From CAYXDO01 sp964463485 (GTDB lineage: Bacteria > Myxococcota > Kuafuiibacteriia > Kuafuiibacteriales > Kuafuiibacteriaceae): a DNA stretch of 44,211 bases. The notes beneath the pieces are model-generated. The model was not told the origin of the DNA. It did no database searches and was given only the letters and a program-made list of their open reading frames with translations. The translations under genes and the position numbers were made by a program. The stretch lies in assembly GCA_964463485.1 (NCBI GenBank), contig CAYXDO010000087.1, positions 1-44,211 of the forward strand. The letters run 5' to 3'. Shown piece after piece: positions 26,773 through 35,255 of this stretch. The stretch's first letter is position 1; every line of letters starts with the position of its first letter.

Positions 26773-27319
26773 GACCGAGCTCCTCGATCCAAATCTCGGC
26801 GTTGGTGTAGATGCAGATCTCGCTCGTGATCCCGAGCGACTTCTCGACGATCTCTTTGGGCCCAAAGCTCGTGTGGCGAAAGAGCGCGCGAGAAGCGGCG
26901 AGCGCCATGGGCCCGCCGCTGCCGATCGCGGCCACTCCTTCGTCGGGCTCGATCACGTCGCCATTGCCGGTCAACACGAGCGTGCGCTCGACGTCGCCGA
27001 CGAGGAGCATCGCTTCGAGCCGGCGCAGATAGCGATCGGTGCGCCATTCCTTGGCGAGCTCGACGGCGCCACGGAGCAGCTGTCCGCCGTGTTCCTTGAG
27101 CTTGGCCTCCATGCGCTCGAAGAGTGTCAGCGCGTCCGCGGTCGACCCTGCGAAGCCACCAATCACCCTGCCCTCGGCTAGCTTGCGGACCTTGCGGGCG
27201 CGAGCCTTCAGGATGGTCTGACCGGTGGAGATCTGCCCGTCGCCGCCGATCGCGAGGTTTCGGCCGCGCCGGACGGCGACGATCGTGGTTCCGTGGAGCG
27301 CCAAGGGGTCGTCGCGCAT
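26765..27319 (-). CDS. hslV: HslV peptidase subunit of the HslVU protease
   Basis: Proteasome-like N-terminal nucleophile peptidase, 184 residues. The sequence reads MRDDPLALHG then TTIVAVRRG. The catalytic Thr is expected to be the first T after G10, so a ten-residue propeptide must be removed; there is no start codon directly before the Thr pair. Other markers are LAIGGDGQIS, KVRKLAEGRVIGGFAGSTAD, and AAIGSGGPMALAASRAL. hslU follows with an 8-base overlap (26765-26772), so the two subunits are translationally coupled. The upstream neighbour is xerC (68-base gap), matching the conserved trmFO-xerC-hslVU order. Confidence 0.96.
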   Translation of the reverse strand: MRDDPLALHGTTIVAVRRGRNLAIGGDGQISTGQTILKARARKVRKLAEGRVIGGFAGSTADALTLFERMEAKLKEHGGQLLRGAVELAKEWRTDRYLRRLEAMLLVGDVERTLVLTGNGDVIEPDEGVAAIGSGGPMALAASRALFRHTSFGPKEIVEKSLGITSEICIYTNAEIWIEELGHE

Positions 27320-27387
27320 GGAGCCGGTTTCTCGCGCACGGCTTCCGAAGCGTCAAGGGAGGCCGGTGCGAGGCCGAGTCGACTGGC

Positions 27388-28356
27388 TCACTCCGACGAG
27401 CTCTCGTCGTCTCCGAGCGGGTGCGAGCGCTCGTAGACCGCCCGGAGGTGCTCGATGGAAACCGCGGTATACCGCTGGGTCGTCCCAAGGCTCGCATGCC
27501 CAAGCATCGTTTGAATCGATCGGAGGTCGGCGCCTCCGTCGAGGAGGTGCGTCGCAAAGCTGTGCCGCAGCTGATGCGGCGTGACTCTAGAAGCGAGACC
27601 CGCCTCGAGCACCCGGCGGTCGAGCCTTCGGTTCACACTCCGCTGCGACAGGCGCGTTCCACGCGGATTAACAAAGAGCGCGCGCTCGAGCGGATCGGCG
27701 ATCAAAGTCGAGCGGACGGGAAGCCAATCGAGGATCGCTTGCTTGGCCTTGGACCCGAACGGAACGAGGCGCTCCTTGCGTCCCTTTCCTATGACCCGAA
27801 GCGTTCCGGACTCGAGGTCGATTGAGGTCAAGTCGAGCGAGACGAGCTCCGCGGCGCGGATCCCTGCGCCGTAAAGGATCTCGAAGATGGCGCGATCTCG
27901 CACCATCGAGCTCTCCGTGTCCTCGATCTCGACGATCCGAAACGCCTCGTCGACGTTGATGGCGCGAGCGATCGGCGATGGGAGCTTCGGGCTCTTGACG
28001 GGCTCCGCGACGTTCTTCGGAGTGAGCTTTCGCCGCACCAAGAAGCGGTAATACGAGCGAATCGCAGACAGCTTGCGCGCGCGGGTGCGCGCCTTCGTGC
28101 GCTCGTGAATGGACGCGAGGTAGGCGCGGATGCGCTCCGGCGTGAGCACCTCGGGCCCGCCGACGAATCCGGCCTCGAGAAGGTGGGCCTTGAACGCGCG
28201 CAGATCCCGCTCGTAGGCGCGGATCGTGTGAGGGCTCGCGCGACGCTCGTGCGTCAGGTAGTCGACGAACGCGGCGATCGAGGGCTCGAGTCCCACGAAA
28301 CCCGACGCACCCGAGCTCCTCGCGGTTACAGGGCGACGACGCGGGCGGCGCAACAT
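27388..28356 (-). CDS. xerC: Site-specific tyrosine recombinase XerC
   Basis: The N-terminal SAM-like core-binding domain (YLTHERRASPHTIRAYERDL) and the C-terminal catalytic domain are complete. The catalytic residues are visible: Arg in GAGIRAAEL, Lys in GKGRKERLV, HQLRH with the second Arg, the late His in MLGHASLGTT and nucleophile Tyr in TTQRYT. Xer recombinases resolve chromosome dimers at dif. The trmFO-xerC-hslVU context favours XerC over XerD. The open frame reaches far into trmFO, so the start is placed at ATG 28356 (322 residues, Arg-rich first 15), with GTG 28296 a plausible alternative that begins right before the conserved domain. Confidence 0.93.
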   Translation of the reverse strand: MLRRPRRRPVTARSSGASGFVGLEPSIAAFVDYLTHERRASPHTIRAYERDLRAFKAHLLEAGFVGGPEVLTPERIRAYLASIHERTKARTRARKLSAIRSYYRFLVRRKLTPKNVAEPVKSPKLPSPIARAINVDEAFRIVEIEDTESSMVRDRAIFEILYGAGIRAAELVSLDLTSIDLESGTLRVIGKGRKERLVPFGSKAKQAILDWLPVRSTLIADPLERALFVNPRGTRLSQRSVNRRLDRRVLEAGLASRVTPHQLRHSFATHLLDGGADLRSIQTMLGHASLGTTQRYTAVSIEHLRAVYERSHPLGDDESSSE

Positions 28357-28397
28357 CGGATCGATTCTAACGAGCTCGGATCGATCGGGTCCAATCT

Positions 28398-29756
28398 TCA
28401 GACGAGGGAAGAACGCGGCAAGACGCCCTCGAGCTCGAGACTCCACTTCGAAACGAGCGGGATCGCGCGCTCGGAGTAGAGCCTCTTTCGGTCCCGTTTC
28501 TTTGCGCGCCCCACGATCGGCGGGAACAGTCCGAAGTGAATGTTCGACGGCACGTGCCCCGCCTTCTTCGCGCCCTCGGAGCGCCGAAGCCCGAGCACGT
28601 GCGCGTGTAACGAACCGAGCGCGCTCTCGGGCGGCGGAAGAGGGACCTCTCGACCGAGCCTCCTCGCCGCCACCATGAGCCCCACCAACAATCCGCACGC
28701 GGTCGACTCCACGTAACCCTCCACGCCGGTGATCTGACCGGCGAAACGAATGCGCGGATCGGACTTCAATCGAAGCTCCTCGTCGAGCAACGACGGCGAG
28801 TCGATGTACGTGTTGCGGTGGACTTGGCCCATTCGCAAGAACTCCGCATTGCCTAGTCCCGGAATGGTCCGAAGCACCTCGGCCTGCGCGCCCCACTTCA
28901 TCCGCGTCTGAAAACCGACCAGGTTGAAGGCCGTCCGATCCACGTTCTCCGAGCGAAGCTGAACGACCGCCCAAGGCTCCTCGTCGGTCCGCGGATCGAC
29001 CAGCCCCACCGGCTTCATGCAGCCGTAGCGCAAGGTGTCGATCCCGCGCTCCGCCATCACCTCGATGGGCAAACACCCCTCGAAAAACCGAGCCTCCTCG
29101 AACTCGTGAAGGGGCAGCTTCTCGGCGGCGTTCACGCTCGCGACGAAGCGTTCGTAGGTCGCGCGGTCCATGGGAAGGTTCACATAGTCGGCGGACCCGC
29201 CCTTTCCATAGCGCGACGCCTCGAACGCGATGTCGAAGTCGATCGACTCGGCGCTCACGATCGGCGCGATCGCATCGTAGAAATAAAGCGCGTCCCCACA
29301 GCGCTGCCCGATCGCTTCGGCCAGCGGCGGCGACGTGAGCGGTCCCGTCGCGATCACCACGTCGACCGCCTCCGGCACCGAGGTCACCTCTTCGTGCGCC
29401 ACCCGAATCCGCGGGTGCTCTTCGATCGCCGCGGTCACCGCCCTGGCAAACAGCTCACGATCGACCGCAAGCGCGTCTCCCGCAGGCACGCGATGCGCAT
29501 CGGCGATGCGTATCAAACGGCCGCCGAGGATCCGCATCTCTTCCTTGATGAGCCCCACCGCGTTCTCGAGCGAGGACGAACGAAACGAGTTCGAACACAC
29601 GAGCTCGGCGAGGTGATCGGAGACCTGCGCCGGCGTTCGCTTCGCGGGCTTCATCTCGTGCAGCACGACGTCGATGCCGCGGTCGCCGAGCTGGAGCGCG
29701 ACCTCGGCTCCGGCGAGCCCACCGCCGATCACGCGAACGGGGTCTGAATCAGTCAC
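28398..29756 (-). CDS. trmFO: TrmFO, folate/FAD-dependent tRNA(uracil-54-C5)-methyltransferase
   Basis: The enzyme makes m5U54 in the T-loop of tRNA using methylene-tetrahydrofolate and reduced FAD. The Rossmann FAD motif is VIGGGLAGAEVALQL (residues 9-23). The conserved LVCSNSFRS, ALYFYDAIAPIV, RYGKGGSADYVNLPM, EGCLPIEVMAERG and the second FAD-site stretch RFAGQITGVEGYVES are all present, and the length (452) is typical. The start is GTG at 29756. It is the first member of the conserved trmFO-xerC-hslV-hslU block, with xerC starting 41 bases later. The 124-base gap upstream, after the kinase gene, holds no recognisable feature. Confidence 0.97.
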   Translation of the reverse strand: MTDSDPVRVIGGGLAGAEVALQLGDRGIDVVLHEMKPAKRTPAQVSDHLAELVCSNSFRSSSLENAVGLIKEEMRILGGRLIRIADAHRVPAGDALAVDRELFARAVTAAIEEHPRIRVAHEEVTSVPEAVDVVIATGPLTSPPLAEAIGQRCGDALYFYDAIAPIVSAESIDFDIAFEASRYGKGGSADYVNLPMDRATYERFVASVNAAEKLPLHEFEEARFFEGCLPIEVMAERGIDTLRYGCMKPVGLVDPRTDEEPWAVVQLRSENVDRTAFNLVGFQTRMKWGAQAEVLRTIPGLGNAEFLRMGQVHRNTYIDSPSLLDEELRLKSDPRIRFAGQITGVEGYVESTACGLLVGLMVAARRLGREVPLPPPESALGSLHAHVLGLRRSEGAKKAGHVPSNIHFGLFPPIVGRAKKRDRKRLYSERAIPLVSKWSLELEGVLPRSSLV

Positions 29757-29880
29757 TCGCCGAGCTTACTGCGACGCAGGCTGGATTGATCCGTCTTTTG
29801 TCGTCGAGGGTCGTCGAGTCGTTCGCGTCAAAAGTTGGAGGACCAACGAAATCCGATCTCGCGATCGTCGACTCGAGCGA

Positions 29881-31755
29881 TCAGGGAATTGCGTCGGCGG
29901 GCGGGAGGTCGTGGGTCGGAGGCTTCTTGCTCGGAGGCGTCTGCCTCCTCTGAGGCCGTCGGCGCCGGCTCGAGTCGTCCTCGGAGCTCCCCTTGAGCAG
30001 GTCGAGGACCTCCTTGGGGATCGGCGCAGGCTCGTTGCTCGCCCCGGCGTCCGCGGTCGGCGGAGGGACCTCCTTGAGGCCCTTGACCGCCGGAGAAGCG
30101 TCCGCGATCGCCGCGTCCGGCGCTGCGTCCACGACGGCGGCGTCGGCAGTCTTGTCCACGGGCAGCGGAGGCATCTCCAGCCGAAGATCTGCGCTGGTCG
30201 ATCGGCTGATCGTAATCGGGAGCGGGCGATAGCCTTCGAGTCGGATCTCTACGCGAAGCTCGTCAGCGTCGGGCGGCACGACGAGCTTCGTGGGCGTTTG
30301 GCCGATGGTGGAAGATCCAGCGAAGATCAGCGCGCCCGAAGGCCTGGTGCTGACGTTGACGGCGTGGGGAGTCCTAGGTGCCTTCGGACGCTCGGGCACG
30401 GTGCTCGTTCGGGCCGCGGTCGATGTCCCGACCGGATCCGTTGCGCGCTCGGGCTTCTTTTCGTCGCGCATGAAGATCGCGATGACGACGACGACGATCG
30501 ATCCGACGGCGACCGCGCCCACCGCCGCCGCCATGACCTTCTTGGGGCCCACGCGTTTGACGAACGCGGACGCGCGGACGCCGAGGCTGTTGGGATCGAA
30601 CTGCTTGGCCGCCCGTTCCTGAGCAGCGCGCTCCCGACGCTCACGAAGTCGAGCTTTCATGCTCTCGAGGGCGAGGGCGAGCTTGGAGGGCGGCTTCGGC
30701 GCGGCTGGCTCCGCTGCGGCTTCTGCAGGGGCCGACGCGGCGGAGCCTGGGGCCGAGAGCGTGCTGTGCACACGAACCATCGAGACGCCGTCTTGGCCGA
30801 GGCGAACCGAGCCGACGACGTAGAGCACGGCGAGCGCCTCGTCCAGCGAGGTCCGCAACGCCTTCGCGCTGTCCGGACGCGACGCCGGTTGGAGCTTCAA
30901 ACACGCATCGACCGCGTCGCTCAGGCCCTTTGGAAGCACTTCCTTGTCGGGGTTGATCGTCACACGCGGAGCTCCCTGGAGCTTCGCCATCACGACCGCC
31001 TTCAGCGAGTCGCCTTCGTGCGGCCGCTTGCCCGTGACCATTTCGAAGATGATCACGCCGATCGCGAAGAGGTCCGAGCGAGGATCGACAGACCCGCCAG
31101 CAGCTTGCTCGGGCGCCATGTAGCGCGGAGTACCCACGAAGGTGCCGGGGCTCTCCGAGTCGTCCGACTCGGAGCCCACGACCTTGGCGACGCCGTAGTC
31201 GAGCAGCTTCACCTTGGGCGAGTTGGGGTCGCCGACGAGCATGATGTTCTCGGGCTTCAAGTCGCGATGGATGATGCCGCTCTCGTGCAAGGCATCCACG
31301 CCGTCGCAGATCTGAAGGACGATCCGAATGGCCGACGCCAGATCCAAGGCGCGCTCTCGATTGAGCTTCTCCCGCAAGGATTCGCCGTCGACGAACTCCA
31401 TCGCGTAGGCGAGGCGCCGCGGGTCCTCCTGGTCGATGAACTCGATGAGCCGAACGAGCGAGGGGTGGCTCACCATGGACGCGGTGCGCGCCTCGTCGAG
31501 GAAACGACGAACGAGTCGAGCCTTTCGAAGCTTGGAGGAGGCCAGGACCTTCAAGGAGACGACGGCGCCATCATCGAGCGCACGAGCCCGAAACACGGAC
31601 CCCGCGCCGCCTTTACCGAGCACCTTGAGGAGCTCGTAGCCGCCAATGACCTCGCCGACTTCCGGATCCGGAGGCAGCGCGCCTTCAAAGGGTTCGAGAC
31701 TCTCAGGGATGCTCGAGCCTTCCAACGGGCCGGGCACGTGCGAAGGATAGCCCAA
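29881..31755 (-). CDS. Transmembrane Ser/Thr protein kinase with PEGA domain
   Basis: The Hanks-type kinase domain spans about 40-310: glycine loop GKGGAG (47-52), catalytic Lys69 (VVSLKVL), HRDLKPEN (163-170), LLDYGVAK with DYG (186-188) in place of DFG, then GTPRYMAPEQA. An Ala/Pro linker and charged helix precede a single membrane segment (about 440-460, AVGAVAVGSIVVVVIAIF). The C-terminal side carries a PEGA domain (VSTRPSGALIFAGSSTIGQT) and an Asp/Ala/Pro-rich, then Arg-rich tail. The kinase domain would be cytoplasmic, with the PEGA part probably in the periplasm. It begins 12 bases after dprA. Catalytic residues are intact, so activity is likely; substrates are unknown. Confidence 0.94.
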   Translation of the reverse strand: MGYPSHVPGPLEGSSIPESLEPFEGALPPDPEVGEVIGGYELLKVLGKGGAGSVFRARALDDGAVVSLKVLASSKLRKARLVRRFLDEARTASMVSHPSLVRLIEFIDQEDPRRLAYAMEFVDGESLREKLNRERALDLASAIRIVLQICDGVDALHESGIIHRDLKPENIMLVGDPNSPKVKLLDYGVAKVVGSESDDSESPGTFVGTPRYMAPEQAAGGSVDPRSDLFAIGVIIFEMVTGKRPHEGDSLKAVVMAKLQGAPRVTINPDKEVLPKGLSDAVDACLKLQPASRPDSAKALRTSLDEALAVLYVVGSVRLGQDGVSMVRVHSTLSAPGSAASAPAEAAAEPAAPKPPSKLALALESMKARLRERRERAAQERAAKQFDPNSLGVRASAFVKRVGPKKVMAAAVGAVAVGSIVVVVIAIFMRDEKKPERATDPVGTSTAARTSTVPERPKAPRTPHAVNVSTRPSGALIFAGSSTIGQTPTKLVVPPDADELRVEIRLEGYRPLPITISRSTSADLRLEMPPLPVDKTADAAVVDAAPDAAIADASPAVKGLKEVPPPTADAGASNEPAPIPKEVLDLLKGSSEDDSSRRRRPQRRQTPPSKKPPTHDLPPADAIP

Positions 31756-31767
31756 GGAAGCGCTTCG

Positions 31768-32583
31768 TCACGACGAATCGGCGATCCAACGAGATCCCTG
31801 CCTCCGGACCACTCCCTCGAGCTCCAACGCCGCGAGCTCGGCAAGGACCGCCGCGATGGGAACGCCCCGGAGCGCCGCGAGTCGCTCCGCAGACCCCCCT
31901 GCTCTTTCGATCTCTTCGACGATCGAAGGTCGCTCCGCGGATCGCGGCTCGACACCAATCAGCGCCAGAGCATCCGCCGCCCCCGTCACCAACCTCCCTC
32001 CTGCGCGAAGGACGTCGAAGCAGCCCGCCGCCAGCGGGTGCTCGACCGACCACGGCACCGCGCCGACCGGCCGACCGAGCGAACGCGCGACCCGGACCGT
32101 CGCCCGCGTGCCTGAGCGCTCGGCCGCTTCGACCACCACGAGGGCTTCGGAGAACGCGGCAACAAACCGATTTCGCTCGAGAAAAGCGCCCCGCGTGATC
32201 GCTCGACCAGACTCCGCCACGAGCGCGCCGCCCGCCTCCACGATGCGCGCGAACAGCTCGCGATTCTGCCGCGGCAGCGGATCGTCGACGGACGTCGGAA
32301 GGACGACGACACACCGCCCGCCGGCCTGCGTCGCTGATCGAAGCGCCGCGGTGTCGATGCCGATCGCCCCGCCGCTGACGACCACAATCCCATGCTTCGC
32401 TAGGCCGTCGGCCAACTGCGCGGCGACCTCGAGCCCACGCACCGACCCGCGGCGCGACCCCACGATCCCGATCCTCCGGCCAACGGGGATCGTGCCCAAG
32501 ATTTCCAGCGCTTTGGGCGGCGGATGGGCGTCGAAGAACGGCGCAACGCCAGGCTCCAAAGGATCGATGATGCGAGAGAGCAC
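31768..32583 (-). CDS. dprA: DprA-like DNA-processing protein
   Basis: DprA binds incoming single-stranded DNA and loads RecA during natural transformation. The Rossmann core shows IGIVGSRRGS, VVSGGAIGIDTAA, VVVLPTSVDDPLPRQNREL and GALVAESGR. A C-terminal winged helix (about 205-268: ALRGVPIAAVLAELAALELE) corresponds to the DprA WH domain. At 271 residues it lacks the N-terminal SAM-like domain of longer homologues. The start is a GTG at 32583. The kinase gene follows after 12 bases. The 112-base gap on the upstream side shows no clear hairpin terminator. Confidence 0.92.
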   Translation of the reverse strand: MLSRIIDPLEPGVAPFFDAHPPPKALEILGTIPVGRRIGIVGSRRGSVRGLEVAAQLADGLAKHGIVVVSGGAIGIDTAALRSATQAGGRCVVVLPTSVDDPLPRQNRELFARIVEAGGALVAESGRAITRGAFLERNRFVAAFSEALVVVEAAERSGTRATVRVARSLGRPVGAVPWSVEHPLAAGCFDVLRAGGRLVTGAADALALIGVEPRSAERPSIVEEIERAGGSAERLAALRGVPIAAVLAELAALELEGVVRRQGSRWIADSS

Positions 32584-32695
32584 GAAGCTCGATTCGCGGA
32601 GAATCGCCTAGAGCGTCAAGCCAAAGCGCCCGCGTAACGATTTTCGGTGGGACGGACGAGCTCCGAGCTCGAGAGGATCGAAGAGTCTGGACGAG

Positions 32696-33859
32696 TCAGG
32701 ACTTGATGGACTCGATCTTGTCGCCGATCGAGAGGTCCTTGGCTGCTTTGACTACGACGGCGGTCGACGTGTTCTCCTGAACGTCGATCACCATCACCTT
32801 GCCGACCGTCTCCACTGGAAGATCAGCGCTGTCCGTGTCCTGGAAGGCATCGCCGCGGTGATAGACCGCGAACTGATTGCCCACCTGCACACCCTGCGAG
32901 CTCCCGCGATCGATGAAGACCACCGTGTGGTCACCGAGCAACGTCAGCGCACCTTCGAGCGTCTCCACGATGTAGCCCTTCACGTCGGCCTGGCTGGTCG
33001 CCGGCTGCACACGACGACCGAAGTTGTCACGGACTTTGCCAACGACGTCGCCACGCTCGACGGGCCGGTACGTCTTGTCGAACATCACCGTCGCAAGCTG
33101 CGGGCTGGTGTCGGTCACCGAAAGCATCGCGATGATCTCGACGACATAACCGATCAGCTCACCCGTGATCGGATGCTCGATGGCCTTGACCGTCCGGTAG
33201 ACCGCGTACTTCTCGCCGCGTTTCACCGCGGAATTGAACTTCACGTAGGCGCGCTGGTAGTCCGACAGCAGCTGGCTCTCTTCCGGTGCTGAAGTGATCA
33301 CCCCATCGAGGTCTTTCTGGGTTGCGGAAACGAAGCCGGTGTGCATCCGCAAGACCGAACCTGCCGCGATTCGGCCGACCTCCACGGGAGCGGTCGTGCG
33401 CAGGAGGTCTTCGGGCTCGGGAAGCGAGGGCTCGTCTGACTCGCCACCCTCGAGGGTCATGCTGCCGCTCACCTCGGTGGGCGCCCCATCGTCACTTGGA
33501 TAGAACCGGAGCTCGTTGCCTGGATAGATCCAGTGGGGGTTCGTGAGCTGCGGGTTGTAGCTCCAAATCTTCGGCCAGTACCAAGGGCTGTTGAGGTACT
33601 TGCCGCAAAGATCCCAAAGCGTATCGCCGCCTTGCACGACGTGGGTCTCCATGACCTGCGGATCGCCCTCGGGCGCCGCGCCCTTTTTGCCCTTTTTGGG
33701 CGTAGGGACCGGAGCTTCATCGGGCGGCGGCGCTTCATCCGCCTCGTCGGCGCCTTCGGTGTCTGCTCCTTCGTCGCCCTCATCTTGGGCAAACGCAGGC
33801 GTGGCGAGCCCTAGGATGCCCGCCAGCATGAAGATGTTCGGAAGGTCGTTCTTAGCCAT
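32696..33859 (-). CDS. LysM-domain envelope protein
   Basis: A signal peptide (FMLAGILGLATPAFAQ) is followed by an acidic low-complexity segment, a Lys-rich stretch (KKGKKG), and a LysM domain at about 72-118 (THVVQGGDTLWDLCGKYLNS ... NPHWIYPGNELRF). LysM binds peptidoglycan glycans. The remaining residues form a beta-rich domain with repeated GDVV/GDKI-like turns; its function is unknown. Proteins of this layout are common in myxobacterial envelopes (from memory). The ATG shares one base with the stop of the upstream lipoprotein gene (TGATG), so the two are coupled. It probably anchors or monitors the cell wall together with that lipoprotein. Confidence 0.9.
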   Translation of the reverse strand: MAKNDLPNIFMLAGILGLATPAFAQDEGDEGADTEGADEADEAPPPDEAPVPTPKKGKKGAAPEGDPQVMETHVVQGGDTLWDLCGKYLNSPWYWPKIWSYNPQLTNPHWIYPGNELRFYPSDDGAPTEVSGSMTLEGGESDEPSLPEPEDLLRTTAPVEVGRIAAGSVLRMHTGFVSATQKDLDGVITSAPEESQLLSDYQRAYVKFNSAVKRGEKYAVYRTVKAIEHPITGELIGYVVEIIAMLSVTDTSPQLATVMFDKTYRPVERGDVVGKVRDNFGRRVQPATSQADVKGYIVETLEGALTLLGDHTVVFIDRGSSQGVQVGNQFAVYHRGDAFQDTDSADLPVETVGKVMVIDVQENTSTAVVVKAAKDLSIGDKIESIKS

Positions 33860-34812
33860 CAGCTGTTCTCCCCGCTGTTCAGGTTCTTCAAGACCTTGTT
33901 CGCTTCGACCGCGGCGTCGCTTCCGGCGTGCTCCGCCGTGACCCGCCGAAGAAAAGTGGTCGCCTGCTCGGTGTCACCGAGCTTTATCCAGCTCTCGCCA
34001 ATCCGCAACAGGGCGTAGGGCACCTTAGGCGAATTCGGGTGCTCCGACACCACCTTGGAGAGCGCCTCGACCGCTGCCTCGAATTTTCCCTCGGCGATGT
34101 CACACTCGCCGATCCAATAGCGAGCGTTGTCGATCAAGCTGCTCCCCGGATAGTTGTCCAGGAACTCGTTGAAGAGGTCTCGCGCATCACCAGGGAGCGC
34201 CTTCTCCCGCAACGTTGCGAGCGCGACCTCGTAGTCGTGTTTGGCCGTCGATCCTCCCGCCGATCCTTCTGGGACCAAGGAGCTCTCGGGCGTTTTCTTC
34301 TCGGCCTTCGGCTCCGCACGGGCCGGAACCTTCGGCACAGGCTGGTTGCCCAGCACTGGATCGGGCCTCGCGAGGACGTCGTGGTCGACCTCCAATCGCT
34401 CGACGGGACCTTCACTCGGCCCCAGACGGATCTCCACCGGAGCTCCGCCATCGTCGGCCGCTCCCAACGGTTCCTCCTCGGAACGCTCGATCCGCACCAC
34501 CGGCAGCCGCGGCACGCCGCCGCCGCCAAACGAACCGGATCCGTTGCGAGGCCGCTTGGCCGCAGCTACCGGCACGGTCTCGGACGATCGACCGCGACTC
34601 GACAAGAGCGACACCGACGTCTCCACGCGCTCTAGCTTTCCGCGCATGGCGTCGAGGTCCGCGTTCATTCGTCGGAAGTCCTCCCGCATCCGCTGCATCT
34701 CCTGCTCGAGCGGACCGGTGCTCGCACACCCCACCGCCAAGATCGGACCCGCAAGCCAAGTGCAGATCGACCGCACATAGCCCGCGCGCGCAGAAGAAAG
34801 GGGAGTCCTCAC
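33859..34812 (-). CDS. YbgF/CpoB-like TPR lipoprotein
   Basis: From GTG 34812 the product begins with a short basic region, a hydrophobic segment and a lipobox (LAGPILAVGC-A), so it is probably a lipoprotein. A coiled coil follows (LEQEMQRMREDFRRMNADLD), then a Ser/Gly/Pro linker and C-terminal TPRs (about 195-315): YEVALATLREK, LFNEFLDNYPGSSLIDNARY, IGECDIAEGKFEAAVEAL, VSEHPNSPKVPYALLRIGES. This is the layout of YbgF/CpoB, which links Tol-Pal with wall synthesis during constriction. The frame is open back to 34902 but the extra 30 codons lack a signal sequence feature, so the internal GTG is chosen. The LysM gene follows, sharing one base. Confidence 0.85.
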   Translation of the reverse strand: MRTPLSSARAGYVRSICTWLAGPILAVGCASTGPLEQEMQRMREDFRRMNADLDAMRGKLERVETSVSLLSSRGRSSETVPVAAAKRPRNGSGSFGGGGVPRLPVVRIERSEEEPLGAADDGGAPVEIRLGPSEGPVERLEVDHDVLARPDPVLGNQPVPKVPARAEPKAEKKTPESSLVPEGSAGGSTAKHDYEVALATLREKALPGDARDLFNEFLDNYPGSSLIDNARYWIGECDIAEGKFEAAVEALSKVVSEHPNSPKVPYALLRIGESWIKLGDTEQATTFLRRVTAEHAGSDAAVEANKVLKNLNSGENS

Positions 34813-34929
34813 GGTGGGCCCGATTCTAGGGGGCGCCGGTAGAGTGTCAAGAAAGTGCCCGTCAGTACCCAGTGCGAACCCGCTCGAAAAGGGCCGGAAC
34901 ATCCCGGGGCAGTCGGACGTTGAACCGAT

Positions 34930-34936
34930 AGGAGGT
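34930..34936 (+). promoter_or_regulatory. Strong ribosome binding site
   Basis: AGGAGGT ends four bases before the ATG at 34941. It is among the best Shine-Dalgarno matches in the window and supports translation of the small gene that follows. Confidence 0.75.
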
Positions 34937-34940
34937 CAGC

Positions 34941-35255
34941 ATGGAGGTCACCCGACAGCTGCTCGATACCCTTAGAAAGAAAGCCGAAGTGCTGGCAGAA
35001 CGAGTCGCCGAGGCGACTCGGGACTCGACCAACGCTCACGTTCGCACCGAAGGCGGGCGCTTCGCCGAGGTGCTCGGCGAGTGGCTCGACCAGCTCGACG
35101 AGCTGTTCGAGACCGAAGACCCAGAGGTCATCGATCGCGTCCGCAGCTTCTCCGCGCGCCTGCAGCTCGCCGAAGACAAAGTCGCTCGATGGGGAGTTGG
35201 ACCCACGCGCACCCCGAAATCACGGCGCGGATCAGGCGTTCGAAAAGCCGCGTGA
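34941..35255 (+). CDS. Small charged coiled-helix protein of unknown function
   Basis: The 104-residue product is highly charged and helical: TRQLLDTLRKKAEVLAERVA, then LGEWLDQLDELFETEDPEVI, then a basic tail (TPKSRRGSGVRK). It has no signal peptide, membrane segment or known motif. The start is firm because of the AGGAGGT site. It is divergent from the YbgF-like lipoprotein and convergent with the phosphoesterase: its TGA is directly followed by the other gene's stop on the opposite strand (TGATCA at 35253-35258). The basic tail could bind nucleic acid, but that is speculation. Confidence 0.75.
   Translation: MEVTRQLLDTLRKKAEVLAERVAEATRDSTNAHVRTEGGRFAEVLGEWLDQLDELFETEDPEVIDRVRSFSARLQLAEDKVARWGVGPTRTPKSRRGSGVRKAA

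Noticed and set aside
29674..32115. 813-codon open frame on the plus strand
   Set aside because: Antisense to the PEGA kinase and dprA; Arg/His-rich composition and no motif.
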